29,052 nucleotides of DNA from a virus, in IMG/VR virus record IMGVR_UViG_3300044733_002230, positions 1 to 29,052 of that record. The stretch is one strand, 5' to 3'. Below are positions 6,746 through 13,942 of this stretch, piece by piece. The translations under genes and the position numbers were made by a program. The notes under the pieces are model-generated. The model did not search any database and had not been told where the DNA came from. It saw only the letters and a list, made by a program, of their open reading frames with translations. Numbering within the stretch: the first letter of the stretch is position 1; every line of letters begins with the position of its first letter.

Positions 6746-7768
6746 ATGAATAAGAAGACTAAATTTATTTTTGATAAGACCAAAAATGTTCAACATGGAA
6801 ATAAAACTTTTTTTGAACATTTACAGAACACATCTAAAATAATAGAACAATATTTCCCAGAACAACAACATCTAATTGATGCTGGTTTATTTCATGCAAT
6901 ATATGATACTTGTTATTTTAAATTTGATTCTGACGCTGATAGAGAATCTGTAAATAAATTAATTGGTGAACGTGCAGAAGAACTTGTTTATCTTTATGCA
7001 ACTTTAGATAATAGAATAGAAAAAATCTTAGAACATAAGTTTGATTCCGATTTGCAGAAGGAGTTATATATCTTAGAGTATGCAAATTTGTTGGATCAGA
7101 TTATTGAATTAGATGACAATACTTTTGAACAATTTAAAAAGATTCAAAAGAGACTCGTAACTTATTACAATATTAATATGACTAATAATTTTTATAAAGA
7201 TCAGTTGTTTGTTTATGATGATAAACTTACTAGGGCTCAATTAAATCATTTACATCGGTATTGTATACAATCAAATTATAAGTTTGAACATACCAGTGAT
7301 CCATTGTTTCCTTCTAGAGACCTTAGATTTACATGTCATTTATCTCCTAAAGAACTTGAAGATTCTGGAGTGTTGCCCTCGGTACAAAAAATTGTAAACG
7401 AATTAAAGCAAACATTGTACTTGTATGATTTTTATATCAATCATTATCCACAAGTATCTTATGTCAATAGACATATAGATGCAGCATTTCCTGGTTGTTT
7501 AACAATTATATTTTTTTGCAATAAGTATTGGGATGAAACTTGGGGCGGAGAGTTGAAAATATATGAAGAAAATTCTACTGTACATCGAGTAGTAGATTTT
7601 GTTCCAGGTAGAATTGTTGTATTTGATTCACAAATTGAACACAAAGTTATGCCTCTAACTCCTTTTGCACAGACGGATAGATTTACCTTAGCAATAAAAG
7701 TTTTTAATGATCCACAGAACGTAAGTAAAATGGATCGAAGTTTAATGATTGAATTAAATCCTCAATAA
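6746..7768 (+). CDS. Fusion of HD-like (DUF6817-like) and 2OG-Fe(II) oxygenase domains
   Basis: A 340-residue protein. The frame can be read from TTG 6719, but that would lie in the terminator hairpin, so the first ATG (6746) is chosen. Residues about 12-130 look like an HD/DUF6817-type helical domain: H17-GNKTFFE-H25, then DAGLFH with D45 and H50 followed by AIYDT. Residues about 150-325 carry a prolyl-4-hydroxylase-like 2-oxoglutarate/Fe(II) oxygenase: iron ligands H243-x-D245 and H299, and 2OG-binding R312 in DRFTLAIKVF, with a WGGEL turn at 266-270. 2OG oxygenases are frequent in T4-like cyanophages, but the substrate is unknown. The gene ends exactly where the convergent minus-strand operon ends. 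Confidence 0.8.
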   Translation: MNKKTKFIFDKTKNVQHGNKTFFEHLQNTSKIIEQYFPEQQHLIDAGLFHAIYDTCYFKFDSDADRESVNKLIGERAEELVYLYATLDNRIEKILEHKFDSDLQKELYILEYANLLDQIIELDDNTFEQFKKIQKRLVTYYNINMTNNFYKDQLFVYDDKLTRAQLNHLHRYCIQSNYKFEHTSDPLFPSRDLRFTCHLSPKELEDSGVLPSVQKIVNELKQTLYLYDFYINHYPQVSYVNRHIDAAFPGCLTIIFFCNKYWDETWGGELKIYEENSTVHRVVDFVPGRIVVFDSQIEHKVMPLTPFAQTDRFTLAIKVFNDPQNVSKMDRSLMIELNPQ

Positions 7769-8419
7769 TTATGATCGTCTAGGATTGGATGTTTTTAAAG
7801 TCCTTATGTCAACGTACTCAGAGGATGGTTCGTTAGCAAACGCAAGTCTTAAATCTTCTTCTACCAAACTAATATATTCCTGTCTCAATGCATAGATGTT
7901 TCTCTTGTCATCATTTTTTCTAAGTTCATATTCATAATTTGAAACTGAAATTATGCAATTATTATCTTCAATTAATTGTGATCCATCTGAATAACTGATA
8001 GTAAAGTCTTCACCAACTACAAGACCTGCTGGAAGTATGATACTATAGTCAGATGCTTTAACTTTTTTAGTTTCATAATGATGTATTTGAGATAATTCTT
8101 CTGGAGTATATTTTTGATTCAAATATAAATTTAAATCTGCTTGACTTAGGGGCCAATCTTCTCTAATGTTTTGAATATTATTTGTGATTAGAATGATCCA
8201 ATCTAAGTTTGGATCACCATATAAAAGTTCAGCTACATTATCTGGTCGATCATCACCTACAATCGAATACTTTTCAAACGCAGTAAAAATGTTTATAAAG
8301 TCTTCACGTATTTTTGCTCTTTTAAAAATATTCTTAATCAGCGTGTAGTCATTGGAAGATGATCTCTCATTTCTGAGAGATGGGTAATATAAATTTGGTA
8401 AGTATCTGAAATAAGCCAT
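7769..8419 (-). CDS. 53: Baseplate wedge protein gp53
   Basis: A 216-residue homologue of T4 gp53 (196 residues), which joins wedges around the baseplate hub. The characteristic segment VAELLYGDPNLDWIILITNN (residues about 62-81) matches T4 LANAIYGNPQLYWVLLMCND, followed by a short helix resembling a LysM-like or wedge-binding part (LSQADLNLYLNQKY). It is the last gene of the minus-strand operon; its start overlaps the gp48 stop by one base. It abuts the convergent oxygenase gene with no spacer and no obvious terminator. Confidence 0.85.
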   Translation of the reverse strand: MAYFRYLPNLYYPSLRNERSSSNDYTLIKNIFKRAKIREDFINIFTAFEKYSIVGDDRPDNVAELLYGDPNLDWIILITNNIQNIREDWPLSQADLNLYLNQKYTPEELSQIHHYETKKVKASDYSIILPAGLVVGEDFTISYSDGSQLIEDNNCIISVSNYEYELRKNDDKRNIYALRQEYISLVEEDLRLAFANEPSSEYVDIRTLKTSNPRRS

Positions 8420-9825
8420 TAGAATCCTACGCTATCTTCTGCAATGTTTGCATATTCATTAGCAAAGAGAGGAGTCAATTCATGAAAAACTAAACTAATA
8501 ACACTAGTTACTGGTTGAGAATCATCACCATAAGCTGCCCAACCTACACCATCGGGTGTATAATCAACACGGAAATCTAATAAGGCACAAATCTTTGGCT
8601 GAGGCAATGCTTCATTACGTTCGTTATTTGCTTTTGTGTATTGAACTACAAAAACATTAGGTGTCTCCATAAAAATTGCACCAGTTTCACTGATGTATGG
8701 TAAACTATTTACCTTAAACCATCTTATCATTTTTCTAATTCTTGCAGAATCATCTGGATTTCTTGGAGATAATTTCCAAGTAAAATCAAAAGATCTTAAT
8801 TTAGGTCCTTTAAATAATAATTCTGCATTATTATTTACAACGCTTCCTGTAGATCTTGCTAAAACTTGTAAAGGATCTACTTGAATTCCAAGAGAGCCTA
8901 CGATATCTTTAGTAACATCATTTACAATTTGTTCCCTTAATGCACCATTTCCTGCTGCAGCATAAGCATCTGCTAATGCTACCCATGCCTCAAGAGATTG
9001 AAATCCTTTAAAACCAGTGCGTAATAAACCAGCAGCGCCACCAAGACTGCCTTCATACTTATCACGAACTGCACTGAATAGTCCAAGAGCTAAAGTATTT
9101 ATAGCACCAACACCCCATTCAGCTCCAACAGCATCTCTTACTGAAAGTGGCATTGGGAGTATAACTTCTCCACGATAATCATAATCTTTAGATTCATAAT
9201 TATATCCTTTAAAAACTTGATTCTTACTTATAATACCACTTTTATAAATCCCTGCATTTCTTTGACCTTTTAAAAAGTCTTTTTGCGGTGGAACATATTT
9301 TAATGCTTTAATTCTTATGGTATCTTGTGAATATTCTATACCACCACCATTTGATTGTACTAAAAGATCTGATGGAAATACAATTACACCAGAAGTTTTT
9401 GGAGGTGTTGCTTGAGTTAATTCTTGAACAAGAGCCTCATTCGTTACTCTAAAATTAAATGAAGCTGCATCTGTATTATCTAGATACTTTCCAACTCTTT
9501 CAGATTGTTTATCAAACAATACTTCATTTGCAACTGCTGCGGATCCTGATGCAAATGAATTTCCCTTTAACTCAACGTTAACTTTTTTATTAATCTCTGT
9601 TAAGTTTGAATTAATAAAATCAATTGTTTCTTCTCTACTAAGAACTTTTCTTCTAATATCTGCAGAACCTAAACTTATTGGAACACCATTTACTTGTGCC
9701 GCACTAACAACTTTTCCAGAATCATCAACGTAAATATACGTGTCTTGACTTCCTTGAACCTCATTGTTATATTGTTGTATTTGAATTGCCTTCAATCCTT
9801 TTAATTTGGATAGGGTATCCGCCAT
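8419..9825 (-). CDS. 48: Baseplate tail-tube cap protein gp48
   Basis: A 468-residue protein. Its C-terminal third carries tail-tube-fold features: GPKLRSFDFTWKLSPRNPDD, a helix IRKMIRWFKVNSLP, then FVVQYTK, CALLDFRVDYTPDG and SVISLVFHELTPLF. These match T4-like gp48, which caps the baseplate and starts the tube together with gp54. It is longer than T4 gp48 (364 residues) because of an N-terminal region typical of cyanophages (inference). It overlaps both neighbours by one base. The linked gp53 and, divergently, gp54 support the assignment. T4 has 48 next to 54, whereas here they are on opposite strands. Confidence 0.8.
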   Translation of the reverse strand: MADTLSKLKGLKAIQIQQYNNEVQGSQDTYIYVDDSGKVVSAAQVNGVPISLGSADIRRKVLSREETIDFINSNLTEINKKVNVELKGNSFASGSAAVANEVLFDKQSERVGKYLDNTDAASFNFRVTNEALVQELTQATPPKTSGVIVFPSDLLVQSNGGGIEYSQDTIRIKALKYVPPQKDFLKGQRNAGIYKSGIISKNQVFKGYNYESKDYDYRGEVILPMPLSVRDAVGAEWGVGAINTLALGLFSAVRDKYEGSLGGAAGLLRTGFKGFQSLEAWVALADAYAAAGNGALREQIVNDVTKDIVGSLGIQVDPLQVLARSTGSVVNNNAELLFKGPKLRSFDFTWKLSPRNPDDSARIRKMIRWFKVNSLPYISETGAIFMETPNVFVVQYTKANNERNEALPQPKICALLDFRVDYTPDGVGWAAYGDDSQPVTSVISLVFHELTPLFANEYANIAEDSVGF

Positions 9826-10328
9826 TAGCTAGACCACACTGTATTAGGTTTTACTCGTTGATTGTATTTATCGACAAATAAGTCAGTTACAAATTGACCA
9901 CATCCTCTAACATCTTCATCAGGAACTCGATAAATCATATCAATTCCTTGTGGATAATATGAGTGGAAACATTTGTCAGGAACTGGTACGATTGAATCCA
10001 CAGAACCTTCTGCTATAAACCCACGAATGCTTGGATCTAAGTAATGAAAATTTATTCCATATATTAAACCTTGTTTCCCAATGTGTGTAATTTTTGCAAA
10101 AGGAAATCGATCATAGTAAGGATAACGATCTGGAAATGATGCTGTGTAATTAAAATAATATATTTTTCCTAACTCTAATCCATAAGTATCGTTAAAATCA
10201 CTATCTCTATATTGGTTATTTACTTTTTCAAGTTCTTCAAATAGACGATTTCTATACCAGTCTTGAGATTGAAATCTTCCTCCAAGTTCTTGTTTAATTT
10301 GATTCTTAATAACCTCGGATGGTTTCAT
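9825..10328 (-). CDS. Unrecognised conserved structural or assembly protein
   Basis: A 167-residue protein. The N-terminal 45 residues are helical (KNQIKQELGGRFQSQDWYRNRLFEELEKV). The core is beta-rich and contains PYYDRFPFAKITHIGKQG followed by IYGINFHYLDP, a motif I recall from small proteins of many large tailed phages without a settled function. It lies between gp4 and gp48 in one operon, with ATGA overlap to gp4 and a one-base overlap to gp48, so a head-completion or tail-assembly role is likely from context. T4 has gene 2 (DNA end protector) beside gene 4, but I see no basis in the sequence to call it gp2. Confidence 0.75.
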   Translation of the reverse strand: MKPSEVIKNQIKQELGGRFQSQDWYRNRLFEELEKVNNQYRDSDFNDTYGLELGKIYYFNYTASFPDRYPYYDRFPFAKITHIGKQGLIYGINFHYLDPSIRGFIAEGSVDSIVPVPDKCFHSYYPQGIDMIYRVPDEDVRGCGQFVTDLFVDKYNQRVKPNTVWSS

Positions 10329-10762
10329 AATCCCAAATCTTCTTCTGTTAAAATTTTAAATGTCATTGATCTGTCACTACACCAATCTTTAGCAGCATCC
10401 CATTTGGCAGTATTTTTTACATACTCAAACACACTTTGCTTCCAATACTTTGTTTTTCTTTTGGGATTTTTTTCTGGTTCCTTAAGCTGTTTCTTTGGTT
10501 TTATTTCAATTAAATATTTTTTTACTTCTCCAGTCTTTTCTTTTACCTTAATATAAAAGTCTACAAAATAACGGTGATAGCGATTATCAATTGGTGATCG
10601 ATATGGTATTACTATTTCCTCACTACCCCACTCTAAGATATTTGGATTCTCATCACAGTATTTCATGAAAATTAATTCCCATGATGATCTGTAAACTATA
10701 TTTGTAGGATCGCCTTTATACTTCAGATAATTTTTGGGAGAAAATTTCCCTTGATAATACAT
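10325..10762 (-). CDS. 4: Head completion protein gp4 (gp50)
   Basis: A homologue of T4 gp4, needed to finish the DNA-filled head before tail joining, with an endonuclease-like fold. The matching start is MYYQGKFSPKNYLKYKGDP (T4 MSIYQGKF...KYKGNP), followed by IVYRSSWELIFMKYCDENPNILEWGSEE and HRYFVDFYIKVKEK, then YLIEIKPK with the D...E-x-K pattern of PD-(D/E)XK enzymes. The frame is open to 10858, but that would cover the divergent gp54 start and its late promoter. The ATG at 10762 (146 residues) fits the family start, and ATG 10768 is also possible. It is the first gene of the minus operon and overlaps the next by four bases. Confidence 0.88.
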   Translation of the reverse strand: MYYQGKFSPKNYLKYKGDPTNIVYRSSWELIFMKYCDENPNILEWGSEEIVIPYRSPIDNRYHRYFVDFYIKVKEKTGEVKKYLIEIKPKKQLKEPEKNPKRKTKYWKQSVFEYVKNTAKWDAAKDWCSDRSMTFKILTEEDLGL

Positions 10763-10770
10763 ATACATAG

Positions 10771-10778
10771 TATAAATA
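10771..10778 (+). promoter_or_regulatory. T4-type late promoter (TATAAATA)
   Basis: A perfect T4 late consensus, 22 bases before the ATG at 10801, within the 38-base gap between divergent gp4 and gp54. It probably drives the long plus-strand baseplate operon. Confidence 0.8.
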
Positions 10779-10785
10779 CCCGAAA

Positions 10786-10793
10786 TATTTAGC
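10786..10793 (-). promoter_or_regulatory. Possible minus-strand late promoter (GCTAAATA)
   Basis: On the minus strand GCTAAATA differs from the late pattern at one position and lies 23 bases before the gp4 ATG (10762). It overlaps the region downstream of the plus-strand TATAAATA. It is the only late-like element found for the minus operon, but the match is imperfect. Confidence 0.35.
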
Positions 10794-10800
10794 TTGCTAG

Positions 10801-11709
10801 ATGTCAAGTAACACCAGGCTTTATTATCCAATAGAACAAATAAGAAATACTTTTTCAAAAGTATCTCTTAATACATTTTATAAAGTTGCATTTCCATTGA
10901 GCAACAGATCTGCTGGGAATGCAGGACTTGTTAGTTGGCTTAAAACTGCTGGAATATATGATACAATAGATAGTGAAGGATTGGATCCAATTGAAGCGAT
11001 TGAATTGCTATGTTCAGGAACGGTTCTTCCAGGTCCAAACTTTAAGACTACAGATACAATTGGTAATAGACAAGGAGTTATAGAAAAGTATCCAATTTTA
11101 CGTCAGTATCCTGAACTGACAATGACGTTTTATGTGGATCATAATCATAAGATCATAAGATTTTTTGAAGAATGGATTAACTTTATTAACCCATTATATT
11201 CTGGCAATGGTGTGGTTACTTCTTCAGATCAGGGGCAAGATTATCCTCTTGCTGGCAATGAAAATAATTTTATGAAATTTAGATATCCAAATGATTATTG
11301 CCAACGTATTTTAGTAACTAAATTTGAAAAAGATCTAAATACATCGACGAGAATAAATTCACAACAAGTTAGAACTTTTAATAGTAGCTATTTAACCTAT
11401 GAATTTATTCAAGCATACCCATCTAATATTATTGTTTCACCAGTTAGCTATCAAGCTAGTGAAATATTAACGTTCACAGTTAACTTTAATTATTCTCGTT
11501 ATATTATTAGGAGAAATTTGGCTGCGGCAAAAATATATGAGTCTGCAATAACTGTTCCAGATTCGGCGGTAAGAGATGCACTGCAACCTAACGAACAAAC
11601 TTTTAATACTAATAGTTTGGGAAACGTTCTTACAAATGAATACTATAATAATTTTGGTGATCGAAGACAAGATGCTACGAATACGGCAAACTTCTTTGGA
11701 GCTGCCTAA
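10801..11709 (+). CDS. 54: Baseplate tail-tube initiator gp54
   Basis: A 302-residue protein of the tail-tube (gp19/gp54) fold, assigned to gp54, which starts tube polymerisation on the baseplate. Visible parts are YKVAFPL near the N-terminus, LCSGTVLPGPNF, LTMTFYVDHNHKIIRFFEEW (about residues 104-123, a typical strand-helix of the fold), and SPVSYQASEILTFTVNFNYSRY near the C-terminus (strand pair plus closing strand). The length is close to T4 gp54 (about 320). It follows a perfect late promoter and precedes gp26. A tail-tube paralogue other than gp54 cannot be excluded by eye. Confidence 0.72.
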   Translation: MSSNTRLYYPIEQIRNTFSKVSLNTFYKVAFPLSNRSAGNAGLVSWLKTAGIYDTIDSEGLDPIEAIELLCSGTVLPGPNFKTTDTIGNRQGVIEKYPILRQYPELTMTFYVDHNHKIIRFFEEWINFINPLYSGNGVVTSSDQGQDYPLAGNENNFMKFRYPNDYCQRILVTKFEKDLNTSTRINSQQVRTFNSSYLTYEFIQAYPSNIIVSPVSYQASEILTFTVNFNYSRYIIRRNLAAAKIYESAITVPDSAVRDALQPNEQTFNTNSLGNVLTNEYYNNFGDRRQDATNTANFFGAA

Positions 11710-11715
11710 TAAATA
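11708..11715 (+). promoter_or_regulatory. Possible late promoter before gp26 (AATAAATA)
   Basis: AATAAATA fits the cyanophage NATAAATA pattern and lies 20 bases before the gp26 ATG, overlapping the gp54 stop. It might add an internal start within the late operon. Confidence 0.4.
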
Positions 11716-11735
11716 AATTTACCTGACTCTATACT

Positions 11736-12461
11736 ATGCCTTTACCAGAAATTACTGTACCCCAGTTTGAGCTTGTTCTTCCTTCAAATAAAAAGAAGAT
11801 TAAGTTTAGACCATTTATTGTAAGAGAAGAAAAACTTTTAATCATTGCTTTAGAATCTAGAGATCCTCAACAAGTTACAAATACAATTAAACAAGTTTTA
11901 TCTAATTGTATTTTGACAAAAGGAATTAAGATTGATGAGTTGCCTTCTTTTGATATTGAATATTTGTTCTTAAATATTCGTGCTAAGGCAATTGGTGAAG
12001 CGATTGAACTCAATATTACCTGTATAGATGATCCTGAAATCAAAATTCCAGTAACCTTATTTGTGGATGAAATTCAGGTTCAATATCCTGAGGGACATAC
12101 TGATAAAATTAATATGGAAAATGGATATTATTGGAAGATGAAATATCCATCTTTAAATCAATTTATTGAAAACAACTTTGACGTTTCAGAAAAATCTTCT
12201 GAGAATGTTGAGAGATCTGTAAAACTCATTGCATCATGTATTGAAAGTGTTTATAACGATGAAGATTGTTGGATGGCATCTGATTGTACTGATACTGAAT
12301 TAATTTCTTATGTTGAAAAATTAACTCCAAAACAATACAAAAAAATTGAGGAGTTTTTTAAAACAATGCCTAAATTATCTCATACAATTACAGTTGTTAA
12401 TCCAAATACAAATAAAGAAACTAGTGTCGTTTTGGAGGGCTTATCCGATTTTTTCGGCTAG
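11736..12461 (+). CDS. 26: Baseplate hub assembly protein gp26
   Basis: A 241-residue homologue of T4 gp26 (208 residues), a baseplate hub assembly factor. The family features are LPSNKKKIKFRPFIVREEKLLIIALES (residues 15-41), then LPSFDIEYLFLNIRAKAIGE, an early beta core followed by helices. It lies upstream of the gp51-like frame and gp27, matching T4 order 26-51-27. The last sense codons are GAT TTT TTC GGC before TAG 12459-12461, forming a U_UUU_UUC slippery heptamer with a hairpin directly after. A fraction of ribosomes may therefore extend it by 60 residues (see the separate entry). Confidence 0.87.
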   Translation: MPLPEITVPQFELVLPSNKKKIKFRPFIVREEKLLIIALESRDPQQVTNTIKQVLSNCILTKGIKIDELPSFDIEYLFLNIRAKAIGEAIELNITCIDDPEIKIPVTLFVDEIQVQYPEGHTDKINMENGYYWKMKYPSLNQFIENNFDVSEKSSENVERSVKLIASCIESVYNDEDCWMASDCTDTELISYVEKLTPKQYKKIEEFFKTMPKLSHTITVVNPNTNKETSVVLEGLSDFFG

Positions 12462-12469
12462 CCCTAGCC
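12449..12469 (+). promoter_or_regulatory. Predicted -1 ribosomal frameshift signal in gene 26
   Basis: The heptamer T_TTT_TTC (12449-12455) is in the gp26 zero frame, in exact X_XXY_YYZ register. It is two codons before the TAG stop. The stop lies in a perfect inverted repeat, GGCTA (12456-12460), loop GCCC, TAGCC (12465-12469). The hairpin starts without the usual 5-9 base spacer, so its stimulatory effect is uncertain. Confidence 0.65.
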
Positions 12470-12637
12470 AAAGAAGATCTTGAAACTTATTACAGGATCA
12501 ACTTTGCGCTAATGCATGTACACAAATATTCATTAACTGAAATTGAAAACATGATGCCATGGGAGAGAGAGATATATCTTGAACTTCTAAAACAGTACAT
12601 AGAAGAAAAGGAAGCAGAGAAACAAAAAAATGGATGA
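12455..12637 (+). CDS. 51: gp51-like C-terminal extension reached by -1 frameshift
   Basis: Frame -1 to gp26 is open from 12425 to TGA 12635-12637. After slippage it adds 60 residues (RLALAKEDLETYYRINFALM..., with HKYSLTEIENMMPWERE and LLKQYIEEKE), giving a fusion of about 300 residues. The amphipathic helical segment with MMPWERE resembles short gp51-type hub assembly proteins of cyanophages. In T4 gene 51 follows gene 26 as a separate gene. Here there is no good separate start: the first in-frame ATG (12512) has no proper ribosome binding site, and the peptide before it already looks coding. Alternatively a 41-residue protein may start at 12512. Known parallel: lambda G/GT and P2 E/E' tail chaperones are made by frameshift. 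Confidence 0.68.
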   Translation, partial: RLALAKEDLETYYRINFALMHVHKYSLTEIENMMPWEREIYLELLKQYIEEKEAEKQKNG

Positions 12638-13937
12638 AGAATCGCCAAAACCATTAAACATCAGTAAATTTTTTGGTAGAGGAGAGGAGTCTCTTGTGGA
12701 AGCTGCTGCTCCACAACCTGCAGTTAAGACCCCCATATTATCTGGAGGATTTGATTTATCTAATCTATTGAATATTATCAATACTCAAATAGATTTGAAA
12801 TCTGAAAGTGATGATTTAAAAGAAGATGTTGAAAATATAAGATTGCAAAGTTTGGTTGATAGTTTAACAGGTAGAGTAAACAAATTAACATCAGAATTGT
12901 CTGGATTGTTTTCATTAATTATCGGAGACATAAAGGAAAGAGATTCACAAAAAAGAGCAGAATTAAAATTAGCAATACAGCAACAGTCTGAAATTTCAAA
13001 GGCAGTTGCATTGCAAGCTTTGCAACAAGGTGCTGGACAAATAGCAGAAACTTCAGAAGCATCTAAAGAAGAAGTTGTAGGAACAATGGAATCCAATCGA
13101 CAAATGGATTTATTAACTGCTTCTTTAGGGTTGGGTGCAGGATTTTTAACAGAAAGACTTAATAACCAAGATAATCAAGATAAATTTGATTATCCTGGTG
13201 GAACTCTTTCTATGAAAGACTTAGTTAATCTTGCTGAGCAAGTAGGGTTCAAAGGAGACAACATACCTCTTGCTGCAGCAATTGCTATGGGGGAATCTCG
13301 TGGAGACCCTGCAATTGATACTGTGAAATCTGGTACAGATCCAGATATGAAAAATGAATATTCAATTGGACTGTGGCAAATCAACTGGTTAGCACATAAA
13401 GGTGGAGCTGCTCTTACACAATTAGGCGTAACCAATCCAGATCAATTGCGTGATCCTATGACAAATGCTAAAGCAGCCTTAGCAATTTCTGGAGGATCTA
13501 ATTTTTCACCATGGACTGTATACACTGGAGGAACTTATAAGGCATATCTGGATAGTGCTAAAAAGGAATATGAAGGATCGACAAATAATAATGAACAAGC
13601 ATCAGCAACTCCAGCAGCTCAAACTCAACCAATAGCAAGTGCAAGTCTTAATAAACCTGCAGCAACTGGAGATCCATCTTCTGTAGCAAAAATATCAACT
13701 CCAGGAGCTATGGTTTCTGCTGCACAAGTTGAATTGAATACAAAAACATTGATGCAAGATACTGCTGAATCACAGAACATGATTGCAATTTTACCTCCAG
13801 CAGCACAACAACAAAGTGCTCCAGCATCTTCAGTATCGGATACATCTGCAGATGCAACGAACCCAATTTTCTCTGCAGTAAATAGGAACGATCCATATCC
13901 AGCATCGATAGCTTTACAAACTAATGTTGTTGTTTAA
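12630..13937 (+). CDS. Baseplate-associated lysozyme-like (SLT) protein
   Basis: A 435-residue protein. The N-terminal 190 residues hold a predicted coiled coil (about 50-135). A lysozyme/transglycosylase-like domain spans about 195-310: PLAAAIAMGESRGDP with likely catalytic E222, then NEYSIGLWQINW (243-253), the SxGLxQIN motif of SLT enzymes, and a final SPWTVYTGGTYKAYL. The C-terminal 120 residues are Ala/Gln/Pro/Ser-rich linker. It probably cuts glycan strands of cell-wall peptidoglycan during infection. It starts inside the end of the gp51-like frame and lies beside an M15 peptidase and gp27, so it is probably a virion enzyme rather than a holin-linked endolysin. T4 puts this activity in gp5. 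Confidence 0.82.
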   Translation: MDEESPKPLNISKFFGRGEESLVEAAAPQPAVKTPILSGGFDLSNLLNIINTQIDLKSESDDLKEDVENIRLQSLVDSLTGRVNKLTSELSGLFSLIIGDIKERDSQKRAELKLAIQQQSEISKAVALQALQQGAGQIAETSEASKEEVVGTMESNRQMDLLTASLGLGAGFLTERLNNQDNQDKFDYPGGTLSMKDLVNLAEQVGFKGDNIPLAAAIAMGESRGDPAIDTVKSGTDPDMKNEYSIGLWQINWLAHKGGAALTQLGVTNPDQLRDPMTNAKAALAISGGSNFSPWTVYTGGTYKAYLDSAKKEYEGSTNNNEQASATPAAQTQPIASASLNKPAATGDPSSVAKISTPGAMVSAAQVELNTKTLMQDTAESQNMIAILPPAAQQQSAPASSVSDTSADATNPIFSAVNRNDPYPASIALQTNVVV

Positions 13938-13942
13938 GTATC

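Noticed and set aside
7757-7786. AATCCT/AGGATT inverted repeat as a bidirectional terminator between convergent genes
   Set aside because: Only six base pairs with an 18-base loop and no T tract on either strand; too weak to call.
10763-10858. Longer gp4 start (extra 32 residues)
   Set aside because: The extension crosses the divergent late promoter and the gp54 start, and the T4 family start aligns to MYYQGKF at 10762.
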